A model generated the notes under the pieces. It was not told the DNA's origin and did not search any database. It saw only the letters and a program-made list of their open reading frames with translations. This document shows, piece by piece, positions 19,229 to 29,562 of a stretch of DNA of 64,000 nucleotides. The first letter of the stretch is position 1. Each line of letters opens with the position of its first letter. The translations under genes were made by a program, and so were the position numbers. Source of the DNA: Flavobacteriaceae bacterium. Lineage in GTDB: Bacteria; Bacteroidota; Bacteroidia; Flavobacteriales; Flavobacteriaceae. The stretch lies in assembly GCA_029243165.1 (NCBI GenBank), contig JAQWSN010000005.1, positions 186,001 to 250,000 of the forward strand. Direction: 5' to 3'.

Positions 19229-20402
19229 CTAAAGCCTCTTTTAAATCGTTCCAAATATCTTCGTGGTGTTCCAAGCCTACTGAGAGTCGAATCATTCCTG
19301 GAGTGATTCCCACTTCTGATTGTTCTTCTTGGGAAAGCTTGCTATGAGTGGTAGAAGAAGGGTGGGTAATGATGGATCTAGAATCTCCTAAATTTGCCGA
19401 GAGCGAACACAATTGAGTTGCATCGATAAATTTTCTACCTGCCTCCAAACCGCCTTTTACTTCAAAGGAAATGATATTTCCTCCTTTTTTCATTTGCTTT
19501 AGGGCAAGTTGATGTTGTGGATGTGAGTTTAGAAAAGGATATTTTACCCCATTTATCCTAGGGTGCTTTTCTAGTTTTTTAGCAATTTCTAAAGCACTAT
19601 CACAATGTCGATCTACACGAATAGCGAGGGTTTCCAAACTTTTTGATAATACCCAGGCATTGAAGGGAGAAAGAGATGCACCCGTATTTCTTGCAAAAAG
19701 ATAAAGAGCTCTAATAAGCTCTTTTTTTCCCACAGTAATTCCTCCCAATACACGACCCTGTCCGTCCATAAGTTTTGTTGCAGAGTGAATTACCAAATCC
19801 GCACCATAATGAATGGGTTGTTGTAAATATGGAGTGGCAAAGCAATTGTCCACGATAAATAACAAATTGTGCTTTTTTGCTAATTTCCCAAGGGCTTCTA
19901 AATCCAAAATTTCTACCCCTGGATTCGTTGGAGATTCTACATAAATACATCGTGTATTGGGTTGGATCAAATTTTCCAAATGATCAATGGCCTCCGTTGC
20001 TGAAAAATAAGTGGTTTCAATATTCCATTTGGGAAAAAATTTGGTAAACAAAGCATGTGTTGATCCAAAAACTGCCCTTGCGGAAAGTATGTGATCCCCT
20101 GCATTTAAAAAAGTGGAAAATGTTGCAAATACTGCCCCCATACCACTAGCAAAAGCAACACCATCTTCAGCATCCTCCATTTGCACAACTTTTTGCACAA
20201 ATTCAGAGGTATTCGGATTGGAAAATCGGCTGTAAATAGCTCGCTGCTTTTCTTCAGCAAAAGATGCTCTCATTTCTTCTGCATCCTCAAAAACAAAACT
20301 TGAGGTCAGATGTAACGCAGAAGAATGTTCCGAATATGAGGAACGTTCCATCTGTGTTCTGATCGCTTGTGTTTCAAAATGCTGGTTAGGCTTCTTGTCC
20401 AT
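19221..20402 (-). CDS. metZ: O-succinylhomoserine sulfhydrylase-like PLP enzyme
   Basis: 393-residue Cys/Met-metabolism PLP enzyme. The Schiff-base lysine lies in [18 protein letters not shown], the PLP-stacking tyrosine in [12 protein letters not shown], and the C-terminal [10 protein letters not shown] motif is family-typical. The YSRFSNP form and [10 protein letters not shown] active site resemble MetZ. It would make homocysteine directly from an activated homoserine and sulfide. A second sulfhydrylase (metY) lies upstream in the same operon, so division of labour is unclear. Cystathionine synthase or lyase activity cannot be excluded. Confidence 0.85.
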   Translation of the reverse strand: MDKKPNQHFETQAIRTQMERSSYSEHSSALHLTSSFVFEDAEEMRASFAEEKQRAIYSRFSNPNTSEFVQKVVQMEDAEDGVAFASGMGAVFATFSTFLNAGDHILSARAVFGSTHALFTKFFPKWNIETTYFSATEAIDHLENLIQPNTRCIYVESPTNPGVEILDLEALGKLAKKHNLLFIVDNCFATPYLQQPIHYGADLVIHSATKLMDGQGRVLGGITVGKKELIRALYLFARNTGASLSPFNAWVLSKSLETLAIRVDRHCDSALEIAKKLEKHPRINGVKYPFLNSHPQHQLALKQMKKGGNIISFEVKGGLEAGRKFIDATQLCSLSANLGDSRSIITHPSSTTHSKLSQEEQSEVGITPGMIRLSVGLEHHEDIWNDLKEALDA

Positions 20403-20814
20403 TTAAAATTACTTTATGACGGATTTCGGCTGTGGGTTCCAATGTTTTTGAAACAGAGCAATACTTTTCGTAAGAAAGCTGTGCTGCACGTTTCGCTTTT
20501 TCTGGTGAAAAATCACCTTCTAAATAAATTAGAATGTCAATTTGATAAAATAAGGAAGGGACTGCATTGTCATGTCGGTGTCCTTTAACTTCCATTTTTA
20601 AAACTTTTGGATCAATTTTCTGCTTATTTAAAATTGCGACAATATCTATTGCACTACAACCGGCCACTCCCATCAGGAGAAGTTCCATTGGACTAACTCC
20701 CTGAACCACTCCATTGGTCTTGGATTTGTTGTCCAGTAGGACTTTATGTCCATTGCTGTTGGTTACTTCAAATAAATAGTCTTTGTTAATTCGTTCTAAG
20801 GATACTTCCATCAT
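20386..20814 (-). CDS. OsmC family protein
   Basis: 142 residues of the OsmC/Ohr fold: the GVSPMELLLMGVAGCSAIDIVAIL helix with one conserved cysteine and a second cysteine in YEKYCSVSKTLEP, the usual peroxidatic/resolving pair positions. OsmC proteins reduce organic peroxides or handle sulfur species. It overlaps metX by 1 bp and metZ by 17 bp inside the methionine operon. It may protect sulfide-using enzymes or act on persulfides; that is inference from position. Two ATGs (20814, 20811) are possible starts. Confidence 0.88.
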   Translation of the reverse strand: MMEVSLERINKDYLFEVTNSNGHKVLLDNKSKTNGVVQGVSPMELLLMGVAGCSAIDIVAILNKQKIDPKVLKMEVKGHRHDNAVPSLFYQIDILIYLEGDFSPEKAKRAAQLSYEKYCSVSKTLEPTAEIRHKVILNGQEA

Positions 20815-21788
20815 TATTTGTTTTTAAAAAGGGGGGTTAAAATTTGTTCCATTGCATCGTTTTCGATCAAAAAAGCATCATGCCCATGGATGGATTTGAG
20901 TTCATGATAGAAAATAGAATCTTTATTAGGTTTTATCATAGCAAATGTTTGTTGATCTTCTTCTGGGGTAAAAAACAAATCACTATCCACTGCGATTAAA
21001 TGAATTTCAGCTTCAATTTTACTTATCAATTCAGAAGCCGTTTTTCCATCACGTTCAATATTAATGGATGCCAATAAATGATTTACTAAAACATAAGAAT
21101 CTAGATGAAAGCGTTCTGCTAATTTCCTTCCATGATGCAACAACCAACTCTCAATATTAAATATTCCGAGTTCTTCGTTTCTGCTTCGCCCAAAGCGGTG
21201 GTCAAAAGACTTTGGTGTTCGATAGGTCAACATCGCGTGAATTCGGGCATCTTCTAGAGGGTTGCTAGAATTTTCCAAAATACGTTTTTGCAGAAAGGTA
21301 TTCGCAAGAATCCAATCATTTGCTTTCCAGTCAGCAGCTATTGGAATTAGATATTTGGTCAACTTAGTTGCAAGTACTGCCATTTCCCAAGCAATTCCGC
21401 CTCCAATAGAACCACCCACAAGTGCGTAAAGGTTTGAAATTCCTAAAAGCTCAAGACCTTTTAAAAAAAAATCGGCAATGTCGCCCGTATGAAAGTCTTC
21501 AGGGTTGGGTAAGGTTTGTCCTTCAATCCCATTACCCGGTATGTTAAATGCTAAAATAGCATATCGATTCGTATCGATAGTTTTTTCAGGACCGACAAGT
21601 TCTTTCCACCATCCCTTGTGACCGGCAACATCGGAGTCGCCAGTCAAGGAATGGTTAATTAAAACTACGGGGGCCTCATCTAGTGGCAGACCAAAATGTT
21701 GATAATACAAATCGAGGTTAGCAAAAGAAGCACCCGTGTGCGTTTTTATTTCAGAAATAGAAAGACATTGAATCGGGTTCATTAGCAT
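20814..21788 (-). CDS. metX: Homoserine O-acyltransferase-type alpha/beta hydrolase
   Basis: 324-residue alpha/beta-hydrolase-fold protein of the MetX group. Evidence is NHSLTGDSDVAGHKGWW near residues 45-61, the nucleophile elbow GGSIGGGIAWEMA, and the C-terminal HGHDAFLIE catalytic histidine. It likely acetylates homoserine with acetyl-CoA, giving the substrate for MetY. It is slightly shorter than many MetX proteins (about 350-380). It sits directly after metY (adjacent bases) and before the osmC-like gene. Confidence 0.88.
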   Translation of the reverse strand: MLMNPIQCLSISEIKTHTGASFANLDLYYQHFGLPLDEAPVVLINHSLTGDSDVAGHKGWWKELVGPEKTIDTNRYAILAFNIPGNGIEGQTLPNPEDFHTGDIADFFLKGLELLGISNLYALVGGSIGGGIAWEMAVLATKLTKYLIPIAADWKANDWILANTFLQKRILENSSNPLEDARIHAMLTYRTPKSFDHRFGRSRNEELGIFNIESWLLHHGRKLAERFHLDSYVLVNHLLASINIERDGKTASELISKIEAEIHLIAVDSDLFFTPEEDQQTFAMIKPNKDSIFYHELKSIHGHDAFLIENDAMEQILTPLFKNK

Positions 21789-23060
21789 CTACAATAATGC
21801 AAAAGCATTTTCCAAATCTTCAATCAGATCATTAACATCTTCCAAACCAACGGATAATCGAATTAAATCCGGTGTTACTCCCGTAGCTTTTTGTGCCTCT
21901 TCATCTAACTGTTGATGTGTGGTGCTTGCGGGATGAATGATTAAGGATTTCGTATCTCCAATATTGGCCAGTAGTGCAAACAGCTTGGTTTCATCTGCAA
22001 CAATTTTCCCTCCTTCAAAGCCTTTTTTTAGTCCAAAGGTTACAATTCCACTCTGTCCTTTAGTTAGGTATTTCTGAGCGAGTTGGTTGTATTTAGAGGT
22101 TTGAAGCCCTGGATAATTGACCCATGCAACTTCCTGTTTTGTGGAAAGCCATGCCGCTAATTTCAATGCATTCTCAGAGTGTTTCTTCATTCGAATATCC
22201 AAAGTCTCGATTCCTTGAATGGTTTGAAAACTATTGAATGGACTGGGTGCACTTCCCAAATCTCGTAATCCCTCAATCCTAACCTTAGCAATAAAAGCAA
22301 TTGCTCCTAGTGCTTCATGATAGTTCAGCCCGTGATAACTTGGATTGGGTTCAGTAAATTCTGGAAAGTTCCCGTTACCCCAGTCAAAGGTTCCGGCATC
22401 AATAATCACTCCACCCAATGAAGTTCCGTTACCCGTCAAGTATTTTGTCAAAGAATGAATAACAATATTTGCTCCGTGTTCAATTGGATTTAATAAGGCG
22501 GGAGAGGCCACTGTATTGTCAACTACAAATGGAACTTTAGCCCCTTTGGCTTGATCTGAAATCGCTTTAAGGTCTAACACATCCAGTTTAGGATTACCCA
22601 ACGACTCTGCAAAAAAGAGTCGTGTATTGGATTGGGTTGCTTTAGAAAAATTTTCAGCATCGTCAGGGTCAACAAAAGTGGTTGTGATTCCAAACCGAGG
22701 TAAGGTATTCGACAACAAGTTATAGGTTCCGCCATAAAGGCTGTTTGAAGCTACTATGTGGTCTCCGGCTTTAAGAATCACCATTAGGGTAGTTGCAATG
22801 GCAGCAGTCCCAGATGCAGTTGCTACAGCAGCAACGCCCCCTTCCATGGAAGCAAGTCGTTGTTCCAACACATCATTAGTTGGATTGTTTAGTCGTGTGT
22901 AAATGTATCCAGATTCTGCCAAGGAAAAAAGATTGGCAGCGTGGTCTGAATTATCGAAAACATACGAAGTTGTTTGATAAATGGGAACGGCTTGCGTTCC
23001 TTTTGAATTTGAAGCGTCATGCCCTGCATGAAGTGCTTGAGTTGCGAGTTGATTACTCAT
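21789..23060 (-). CDS. metY: O-acetylhomoserine sulfhydrylase
   Basis: 423-residue Cys/Met-metabolism PLP enzyme, longer than MetZ as expected for MetY. Motifs: [22 protein letters not shown], the catalytic lysine in [20 protein letters not shown], the Tyr-rich insertion [14 protein letters not shown] characteristic of O-acetylhomoserine sulfhydrylases, and [10 protein letters not shown]. It makes homocysteine from O-acetylhomoserine and sulfide. It overlaps metK by 4 bp and is the second gene of the SAM-regulated operon. Confidence 0.95.
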   Translation of the reverse strand: MSNQLATQALHAGHDASNSKGTQAVPIYQTTSYVFDNSDHAANLFSLAESGYIYTRLNNPTNDVLEQRLASMEGGVAAVATASGTAAIATTLMVILKAGDHIVASNSLYGGTYNLLSNTLPRFGITTTFVDPDDAENFSKATQSNTRLFFAESLGNPKLDVLDLKAISDQAKGAKVPFVVDNTVASPALLNPIEHGANIVIHSLTKYLTGNGTSLGGVIIDAGTFDWGNGNFPEFTEPNPSYHGLNYHEALGAIAFIAKVRIEGLRDLGSAPSPFNSFQTIQGIETLDIRMKKHSENALKLAAWLSTKQEVAWVNYPGLQTSKYNQLAQKYLTKGQSGIVTFGLKKGFEGGKIVADETKLFALLANIGDTKSLIIHPASTTHQQLDEEAQKATGVTPDLIRLSVGLEDVNDLIEDLENAFALL

Positions 23061-24313
23061 AATTTAAATGTGTTTTTTATAGTTTCTAAATAATCTAATT
23101 GTTCCCAGGTGAAAAGCGCTACTTCCTTCGACACTTTTCCGTTATACGGGGATTCAAACGTTTTGGTTACTGTACGAGGCGTACGCCCCATATGACCGTA
23201 AGAGGCCGTCTCAGAGTACATTGGGTTTCTGAGTTTGAGTCGTTGCTCGATTGCATAGGGTCTCAAATCAAAAATGCTCTTTGCTTTCTCAGCAATTTCT
23301 ACGTCGGTCAAACCAAGTTTTGAAGTTCCGTAAGAGTTAATGTAAATGGAAGTAGGCTCTACCACTCCAATGGCATAACTAAGCTGAACTAAAATTTCAT
23401 CTGCCACACCTGCAGCCACTAGATTTTTAGCCATATGTCTTGCTGCATAGGCAGCACTTCGATCTACCTTACTAGGATCTTTTCCGCTAAAAGCTCCGCC
23501 GCCGTGACCTCCTTTTCCGCCATAGGTGTCAACAATAATTTTCCTACCGGTAAGTCCTGTATCTCCGTGCGGACCTCCGATGACAAATTTGCCAGTCGGG
23601 TTTACATGATAGGTAATGTCAGAGCCAAAAAGTTTTTGCACTCGAGGCTCGCATTTGGCTAATACACGTGGGATCAAGATGGAAATAATATCTGCTTTTA
23701 TCTTGTTCAACATTTTAACTTCATCAGAATCAAAATCATCGTGTTGCGTTGAAACCACAATAGTGTCGATACGCACGGGTTGATTTTGGTCATTGTATTC
23801 AATAGTCACCTGTGATTTTGCATCGGGGCGTAAATAGTTTACGGTGTCTTTTTCTCTTCTTAAAGCAGCGAGCTCAATCAAAATTTTATGCGAAAGATCC
23901 AACGCCAAAGGAATGTAATTATCCGTTTCTTTTGAAGCATAACCAAACATGATTCCCTGATCTCCTGCACCCTGAGCCTCCTTTTCTTCACGATCTATTC
24001 CTCGGTTAATATCCTGAGATTGCTCATGAATTAATGAAATAACCCCACAAGAGTCTCCACTAAATTGATACGCTCCTTCCGTGTAACCAATTGTATTAAT
24101 TGTTTCTCGTGCAATGGTTTGAACGTCTAAATAAGTTTTGCTTTTAACTTCTCCTGCTAAGATAACTTGACCAGTGGTTACTAATGTTTCACAAGCCACT
24201 TTGCTTTCAGGATCAAAAGCTAGAAAATTATCTAGTAACGCATCACTAATCTGATCTGCAATTTTATCGGGATGACCTTCACTAACCGACTCTGAAGTAA
24301 AAAAATATGACAT
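23057..24313 (-). CDS. metK: S-adenosylmethionine synthetase
   Basis: 418 residues. N-terminal [21 protein letters not shown] (ATP/methionine-binding His and metal Asp), the [10 protein letters not shown] hexapeptide region and [23 protein letters not shown]-loop-like motif are all intact. It makes SAM from methionine and ATP. It is the first gene of an eight-gene operon. The ATG follows the riboswitch expression platform directly (CTTTTAAATG), so SAM, its own product, should shut down the operon. Confidence 0.98.
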   Translation of the reverse strand: MSYFFTSESVSEGHPDKIADQISDALLDNFLAFDPESKVACETLVTTGQVILAGEVKSKTYLDVQTIARETINTIGYTEGAYQFSGDSCGVISLIHEQSQDINRGIDREEKEAQGAGDQGIMFGYASKETDNYIPLALDLSHKILIELAALRREKDTVNYLRPDAKSQVTIEYNDQNQPVRIDTIVVSTQHDDFDSDEVKMLNKIKADIISILIPRVLAKCEPRVQKLFGSDITYHVNPTGKFVIGGPHGDTGLTGRKIIVDTYGGKGGHGGGAFSGKDPSKVDRSAAYAARHMAKNLVAAGVADEILVQLSYAIGVVEPTSIYINSYGTSKLGLTDVEIAEKAKSIFDLRPYAIEQRLKLRNPMYSETASYGHMGRTPRTVTKTFESPYNGKVSKEVALFTWEQLDYLETIKNTFKL

Positions 24314-24315
24314 TT

Positions 24316-24416
24316 AAAAGTTGCTTTTACGGAAGGATTCAAACGGTGCGTTTAAAAAAGCAACACTGCTTTAGCATTTTTTTTTCGAGGTTGCAATCAG
24401 TCAAATCCTTCCTCGT
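24316..24416 (-). promoter_or_regulatory. SAM-II/SAM-V type riboswitch leader of the met operon
   Basis: Reading the minus strand, P1 is CGAGG (24415-24411) pairing with CCTCG (24390-24386). Its loop holds GATTTGACTGATTGCAACC and the 3' segment TGCTAAAGCAGT (about 24376-24365) can fold back on the loop (ACTG with CAGT) as an H-type pseudoknot. GATTTG, TTGCARCC and GCTAAAG are the conserved SAM-II core words as I remember them. Expression platform: GGAAGGATT in the aptamer (24412-24404) is perfectly complementary to AATCCTTCC (24339-24331). GTTGCTTTT (24364-24356) pairs with AAAAGCAAC (24328-24320), followed by TTTT before the metK ATG. The two foldings are mutually competitive. SAM-V shares the core, so the class is not settled. 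Confidence 0.85.
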
Positions 24417-24425
24417 TTAATTGTT

Positions 24426-24455
24426 CAAAATTACATTTTTTTTTTAAATCACAAA
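24426..24455 (-). promoter_or_regulatory. Promoter of the met operon
   Basis: On the minus strand TTTG (24455-24452), 18 nt, then TAATTTTG (24433-24426) match the Bacteroidota -33/-7 consensus TTTG and TAnnTTTG perfectly. Transcription should start near 24420, a few bases before riboswitch stem P1. Confidence 0.8.
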
Positions 24456-24558
24456 GTTTGAGTAAAAAAAATTATGTTTCCGCTTTTTTAAAAAGGAGAT
24501 TTCTTTTTTGTTCTCAAAAAAGCAACTAATTTGCAAAAACACTATTACAGAAAAATCG

Positions 24559-25176
24559 ATGCATATTGCAATTGCTGGAAATATAGGTGCAGGAAAAACA
24601 AGTTTAACTGAACTTATTGCAAAACACTACAACTGGGAAGCTCATTATGAAGACGTAATTGACAATCCTTATCTCGACGACTTTTACAACCATATGGAGC
24701 GTTGGTCTTTTAATCTACAAGTCTATTTCCTAAGAAGTAGATTCCAACAGTTACTCTCGTTCAAAAACAATAAAAAAACTATTGTTCAGGATCGAACGAT
24801 TTATGAAGATGCATACATTTTTGCACCCAACCTAAATGCCATGGGACTCATGAATCAACGTGATTTTAAAAATTACCAGGCGTTATTTGATTTAATGGAA
24901 TCCTTAATTGACGGTCCAGACCTTTTAATCTATCTGCGAAGCAGTATTCCTAATCTGGTTAATAAAATTCACAAAAGAGGGAGACAATACGAAAACAGTA
25001 TCAGCATTGATTATCTAAGCAGGCTTAACGAACGCTACGAAGCTTGGATCAGTACTTATGATAAAAATAAGATGATAATCATTGATGTAGACGGTTTAGA
25101 TTTCGTAGAAAATAAAGAAGATCTCGATGCTATTCTAAAGGAGATCGATAAGGGATTATCCATAATAGGAAAATAA
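24559..25176 (+). CDS. Deoxynucleoside kinase
   Basis: 205 residues from ATG 24559. P-loop IAIAGNIGAGKTSL lies at the N-terminus. The FNLQVYFLRSRF helix, the QDRTIYEDAYIFA motif (catalytic DR) and IYLRSSIPNLVNKIHKRGRQYE lid arginines define the dNK/dCK/dGK family. It phosphorylates deoxynucleosides for nucleotide salvage. The frame is open back to 24508 but only from a TTG; ATG 24559 puts the P-loop at the usual place. It is divergent from metK and ends in a strong terminator shared with convergent hppA. Confidence 0.94.
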   Translation: MHIAIAGNIGAGKTSLTELIAKHYNWEAHYEDVIDNPYLDDFYNHMERWSFNLQVYFLRSRFQQLLSFKNNKKTIVQDRTIYEDAYIFAPNLNAMGLMNQRDFKNYQALFDLMESLIDGPDLLIYLRSSIPNLVNKIHKRGRQYENSISIDYLSRLNERYEAWISTYDKNKMIIIDVDGLDFVENKEDLDAILKEIDKGLSIIGK

Positions 25177-25207
25177 AAAAGGCGGGTTTTAAACCCGCCT
25201 TTTTTAT
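25175..25207. terminator. Bidirectional intrinsic terminator
   Basis: A-run, GGCGGGTTT, short loop, AAACCCGCC, T-run. The stem is near perfect and flanked by A/T tracts on both sides, so it can end the kinase transcript (plus) and the pyrophosphatase transcript (minus). Confidence 0.95.
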
Positions 25208-25231
25208 TAGTAAAAGAAGCTCTGCTCTCCT

Positions 25232-27556
25232 TTATTCTTTAAGATCCACTTCTTCTGAATTCTTTTGAGACTCTTTCGTTGTGTTCATTTCGGTTGAGAC
25301 TTTAACTGTCATTTCCTTGTCCTTCTCAGTTGTAAGAGTAACTTGTACAACCTCCTCGCCTTCTTCGTCAGAAGCAACAACAAGCTCAATCGTTTGATCT
25401 TTGTTTATTTGATCGTCAAGATAAGCAGCAACTTTATCGTTATCGATTGCGATACTTGGAGCAATAACTAAGGCAACTACAGACATTAATTTGAGTAAGA
25501 TATTTAAGGAAGGTCCTGAAGTATCTTTAAAAGGATCTCCTACAGTATCACCAACAACAGCAGCCTTGTGAGCATCGGTACCTTTTCTACCTTGTTCTTC
25601 GATCATTTTTTTAGCATTATCCCAAGCTCCTCCAGCATTCGATTGGAAGATTGCCATCAAGACTCCGCATGTAGTTACTCCTGCTAGTAAGCCTCCAAGC
25701 ATTTCAGCTCCCCCAATAAAACCAACAGCAACAGGAACGACTATTGCAAGTACACCTGGAAGAACCATTTCTTTAATAGATGCAGTTGTAGAAATCTCCA
25801 CACATTTGTCGTATTCTGCAATTCCATCAGCAGCATCGAAAATTTTTCTATCTGCTTCAGACGCTTTGGACATATCTGAATCGTATTTAATCATTACATC
25901 TAGTGCAGCTCTTAAGGCCGGAATGTCTCTAAACTGACGTCGAACTTCCTCAATCATTGCCATGGCAGCTCTTCCTACTGCATTCATCGATAATGCAGAG
26001 AATACGAAAGGTAACATTCCCCCTACCAGCAATCCTGCCATTATTTTAGGTTGTGACACGTCGATCGCACTGACCCCTGCAGTTTTCATAAAAGCCGCAA
26101 ATAAAGCCAAAGCCGTTAAAGCTGCTGAGGCAATTGCAAATCCTTTTCCTATGGCTGCAGTGGTATTTCCCACAGCATCTAACTTATCTGTTCTTTCACG
26201 AACTTCGCTTGGCAATTCAGCCATTTCAGCAATTCCACCCGCATTATCCGAGATGGGCCCGTAAGCGTCTACTGCCAATTGGATTCCCGTATTGGCTAAC
26301 ATTCCTACCGCTGCAATTGCAATACCATACAATCCTGCAAAATAGTGTGAAACAAGAATGGCCGCAGCGATTAAGAGAATTGGAACTGCAGTTGACATCA
26401 TTCCTACACCTAAACCAGCAATAATATTTGTTGCGGCTCCTGTTTCGGATTGTTTTACGATTGAGTTTACAGGTTTTGTTCCAGTTCCTGTGTAATATTC
26501 TGTTACTTTTCCTACAGCTAATCCAGCTACTAAACCAGCGATTGTTGCGTAGAAAACTCCCATGGCACCGAAAGGTAATCCTTCAACTGCTTCTGGGATA
26601 AATGCGTTAATTAAAAAGTAAGAAGCGACTAGCATTAACCCGGCAGAACCAAACTCTCCAAAGTTTAATGCGGCATGAGGTGAACCTCCCTCTTTAACTC
26701 TCACAAAAAATGTTCCAATAATTGACATCACAATTCCTGCTGCAGCTAAAGCTAAAGGAAGATAAACAGCTCCAAGTCCATCAAAACCTGAAGTAGTAAT
26801 CAAAGCTCCTAAAACCATAGTCCCTATGATAGATCCTACATAGGATTCAAAAAGATCTGCTCCCATTCCTGCTACATCCCCTACGTTATCACCAACATTA
26901 TCCGCAATTGTTGCAGGGTTTAGTGGATGGTCTTCTGGGATTCCTGCTTCAACTTTTCCAACAAGGTCAGCACCTACGTCGGCAGCTTTCGTGTAAATCC
27001 CTCCTCCAACACGAGCAAACAAAGCTATGGAAGAGGCTCCTAATGAAAATCCAGATAATACGTTAAGTATTTCTGTAATTTCCCAACCTTGATTACTGTA
27101 AATTGCAAATAATCCACTCAAGCCCAAGACACCCAAGCCAACTACTCCAAGACCCATAACAGCTCCTCCAGCAAAAGCAACTTCTAAGGCTTTACCTAAT
27201 GAGTTTCGAGCTGCATTGGTGGTTCTAACGTTTGCTTTCGTTGCAACTTTCATTCCAATAAATCCGGCAAGACCCGAACAAATAGCTCCTACAATAAAGG
27301 ATACAGCTACCATCCCGTTAGATCCTTCTTCGGCTTGACCTTTGAAAAACAATAAGATTGCAACAGCAACAACAAATATTGCTAAAATTTTATACTCCGC
27401 TTTCAAAAAAGACATAGCTCCATCTGCAATGTTTTTTGCAATACGAGCCATTTTCTCATTCCCTACCTCTTGCTTTGATACCCAACTGTTTTTAAAGAAT
27501 ACAAAGAGAAGCGCTAAAACTCCAAAAGCAGGTAAAAATTTAATGATTAGTTCCAT
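25232..27556 (-). CDS. hppA: Membrane-bound ion-pumping pyrophosphatase, K+-dependent type
   Basis: 774 residues, about 16 hydrophobic segments. Catalytic motifs: [34 protein letters not shown] and the third acidic motif in [15 protein letters not shown]. The segment [24 protein letters not shown] has Ala where K+-independent enzymes have Lys (GNTTKA), which indicates a K+-dependent enzyme. It couples PPi hydrolysis to H+ and/or Na+ export. The C-terminus carries about 55 extra polar residues rich in Glu, Thr and Lys after the last membrane helix, not part of the usual core. The ATG at 27556 is standard. Transcription ends at the hairpin at 25175-25207. Confidence 0.96.
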   Translation of the reverse strand: MELIIKFLPAFGVLALLFVFFKNSWVSKQEVGNEKMARIAKNIADGAMSFLKAEYKILAIFVVAVAILLFFKGQAEEGSNGMVAVSFIVGAICSGLAGFIGMKVATKANVRTTNAARNSLGKALEVAFAGGAVMGLGVVGLGVLGLSGLFAIYSNQGWEITEILNVLSGFSLGASSIALFARVGGGIYTKAADVGADLVGKVEAGIPEDHPLNPATIADNVGDNVGDVAGMGADLFESYVGSIIGTMVLGALITTSGFDGLGAVYLPLALAAAGIVMSIIGTFFVRVKEGGSPHAALNFGEFGSAGLMLVASYFLINAFIPEAVEGLPFGAMGVFYATIAGLVAGLAVGKVTEYYTGTGTKPVNSIVKQSETGAATNIIAGLGVGMMSTAVPILLIAAAILVSHYFAGLYGIAIAAVGMLANTGIQLAVDAYGPISDNAGGIAEMAELPSEVRERTDKLDAVGNTTAAIGKGFAIASAALTALALFAAFMKTAGVSAIDVSQPKIMAGLLVGGMLPFVFSALSMNAVGRAAMAMIEEVRRQFRDIPALRAALDVMIKYDSDMSKASEADRKIFDAADGIAEYDKCVEISTTASIKEMVLPGVLAIVVPVAVGFIGGAEMLGGLLAGVTTCGVLMAIFQSNAGGAWDNAKKMIEEQGRKGTDAHKAAVVGDTVGDPFKDTSGPSLNILLKLMSVVALVIAPSIAIDNDKVAAYLDDQINKDQTIELVVASDEEGEEVVQVTLTTEKDKEMTVKVSTEMNTTKESQKNSEEVDLKE

Positions 27557-27679
27557 GGTGATTTATTCTAATTAGTTTTTGTTAATTCGTCGGTAAAAGT
27601 AGTAAAACAATGCTGAATTCAAAACCTCATCTAATGTTCAATTTAGCAAGGGTAAAAACAGGCATTTTAAAACCTTTTA

Positions 27680-28657
27680 TTATTTGTAAAGTACTTTTTT
27701 TATTGATTTTACCACATCCTCTGCATTTGGCAACCATTCTTTTAAAAGAACAGGAGAGTAAGGCGCAGGAGTATCTGCAGTGTTAATTTTTTCAACTGGG
27801 GCATCTAAGAAATCAAAAATCTCACTTTGCACCTGATACGTAATCTCGGTAGCAATATTTCCAAAAGGCCAAGATTCCTCAAGTATGACTAGGCGATTCG
27901 TTTTTTTGACGGACTCAAATATTGTTTGATAATCTAATGGTCTGATGGTTCTCAGGTCAATGACCTCACAATCAATATTTTCTTCTGCCAAAATTTCAGC
28001 AGCTTTCAAAGCCTCTTTTAAAATTTTTCCAAATGAGACCAATGTCACATCCTTACCAGGACGCTTTATGTCTGCAACACCGATGGGTAGGGTGTATTCT
28101 CCTTCTGGGACTTCCCCTTTATCACCATACATTTGCTCTGATTCCATAAAAATAACGGGGTCGTCATCTCGTATTGCAGATTTTAGAAGACCCTTGGCAT
28201 CGTATGGATTTGATGGGACTATTACTTTGAGTCCTGGACAATTGGCGTACCAGCTTTCAAAAGCTTGAGAGTGGGTTGCAGCAAGCTGCCCTGCTGAACC
28301 TGTAGGGCCCCTAAACACGATAGGACATGGAAATTGCCCTCCAGACATTTGTCTAATTTTTGCTGCATTATTGATGAATTGATCAATTCCAACCAAAGCA
28401 AAATTGAAGGTCATGAACTCAATTATTGGTCGGTTACCCGTCATGGTAGAACCCACACCAATACCTGAAAAACCCAATTCAGAAATGGGGGTGTCAATTA
28501 CCCTTTTCTCTCCAAACTCATCGAGCATTCCTTTCGAAGCTTTGTACGCTCCGTTGTATTCTGCTACCTCTTCACCCATCAAGTAGATGGATTCATCCCT
28601 CCTCATTTCTTCACTCATTGCCTCGGCAATGGCTTGTCTAAATTGTATGGTTTTCAT
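27680..28657 (-). CDS. pdhB: Pyruvate dehydrogenase E1 component, beta subunit
   Basis: 325 residues from ATG 28657 (MKTIQFRQAIAEAMSEEM). Transketolase-fold beta subunit: LMGEEVAEYNGAYKASKGM, the GVGSTMTGNRPIIEFMTFNF segment, FRGPTGSAGQLAATHSQ, and ESEQMYGDKGEVPEGEY are typical E1-beta text. With E1-alpha it decarboxylates pyruvate with thiamine diphosphate. No pdhA or pdhC is next to it, an arrangement common in flavobacteria. It could serve another branched or 2-oxoacid complex, but the ThDP-pocket sequence favours PDH. Confidence 0.92.
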   Translation of the reverse strand: MKTIQFRQAIAEAMSEEMRRDESIYLMGEEVAEYNGAYKASKGMLDEFGEKRVIDTPISELGFSGIGVGSTMTGNRPIIEFMTFNFALVGIDQFINNAAKIRQMSGGQFPCPIVFRGPTGSAGQLAATHSQAFESWYANCPGLKVIVPSNPYDAKGLLKSAIRDDDPVIFMESEQMYGDKGEVPEGEYTLPIGVADIKRPGKDVTLVSFGKILKEALKAAEILAEENIDCEVIDLRTIRPLDYQTIFESVKKTNRLVILEESWPFGNIATEITYQVQSEIFDFLDAPVEKINTADTPAPYSPVLLKEWLPNAEDVVKSIKKVLYK

Positions 28658-28796
28658 ATGATTGTTCTCATTGAGGCGCAAATTTAATCAATAATTATCT
28701 ATTTACTTAACTCAATAAAGAAGGAAAATTTACGTTTGTATGAAATAGTCATTAATTTTCCTTAGATCAGGGATCAAAACATCTAAATTTGTCTTT

Positions 28797-29411
28797 ATGA
28801 AATTAATTCAAATGACAGTGAAAGGCATCTCTTACAGTGAGACACAAACAAGTGCCTATGCTTTAATTTTGAGCGAGAGTGAAGGAGACAGAAAACTTCC
28901 TGTAATTATTGGTGGGTTTGAGGCTCAATCCATTGCTATTGCACTAGAACAAGAGGTAAAACCCAGCAGACCACTGACCCACGATCTTTTTAAAAGCTTC
29001 GGTGAACGCTTCGAAATCGTCGTAAAACAAGTCATTATTCACAAACTTGTTGATGGTATCTTCTATGCTAGTTTGATTTGTGAACGAGATAAAATTGAAG
29101 AAATAATCGACTCTCGGACTTCAGATGCCATTGCACTAGCACTTCGTTACAATGCGCCTATTTACACCTACGATTCAATTTTGAAAAAGGCCGGTTTTAC
29201 TGCTGCTGTTTCCTCGGGAGAAAAAAAGCTCTCTGAAGACAATTGGATTCAAAACTTTGTAACCGAACAGAGTAAAAAAACCAATCTTAATGAGGATCTT
29301 ACTGAGCTTTCAGTAAAAAAATTAAAAGATCTTTTAAGCACTCTAGTACTTCAAGAAAACTACGAAAAGGCTGCTCGAGTTCGCGATGAACTCTCAAAGA
29401 GAAAAAGTTAA
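28797..29411 (+). CDS. Bifunctional nuclease (DUF151) with C-terminal UVR motif
   Basis: 204 residues. The N-terminal ~150 are a DUF151/BFN domain (LILSESEGDRKLPVIIGGFEAQSIAIALE and SRTSDAIALALRYNAPIYT). The last ~35 (LKDLLSTLVLQENYEKAARVRDELSKR) form a UvrB/UvrC helical-hairpin motif. BFN proteins have reported RNase/DNase activity. The UVR tail suggests interaction with repair or protein-quality partners. The fusion is usual in Bacteroidota. A TAAATTTG -7-like word lies at 28784-28791 immediately before the ATG. Confidence 0.88.
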   Translation: MKLIQMTVKGISYSETQTSAYALILSESEGDRKLPVIIGGFEAQSIAIALEQEVKPSRPLTHDLFKSFGERFEIVVKQVIIHKLVDGIFYASLICERDKIEEIIDSRTSDAIALALRYNAPIYTYDSILKKAGFTAAVSSGEKKLSEDNWIQNFVTEQSKKTNLNEDLTELSVKKLKDLLSTLVLQENYEKAARVRDELSKRKS

Positions 29412-29562
29412 ATCACTTTGTTAATTTTTTTTGAACAATTTTTTTAGACGACCGTCTATCATTTGTCCAATTGCACCTATTTTTGGAACGTATTCTTGAT
29501 AACTCCTATTCAAGTAGCGAGCAAATCTAAGATTGAAATATCAACAAGCTAGAGCAAAACGA

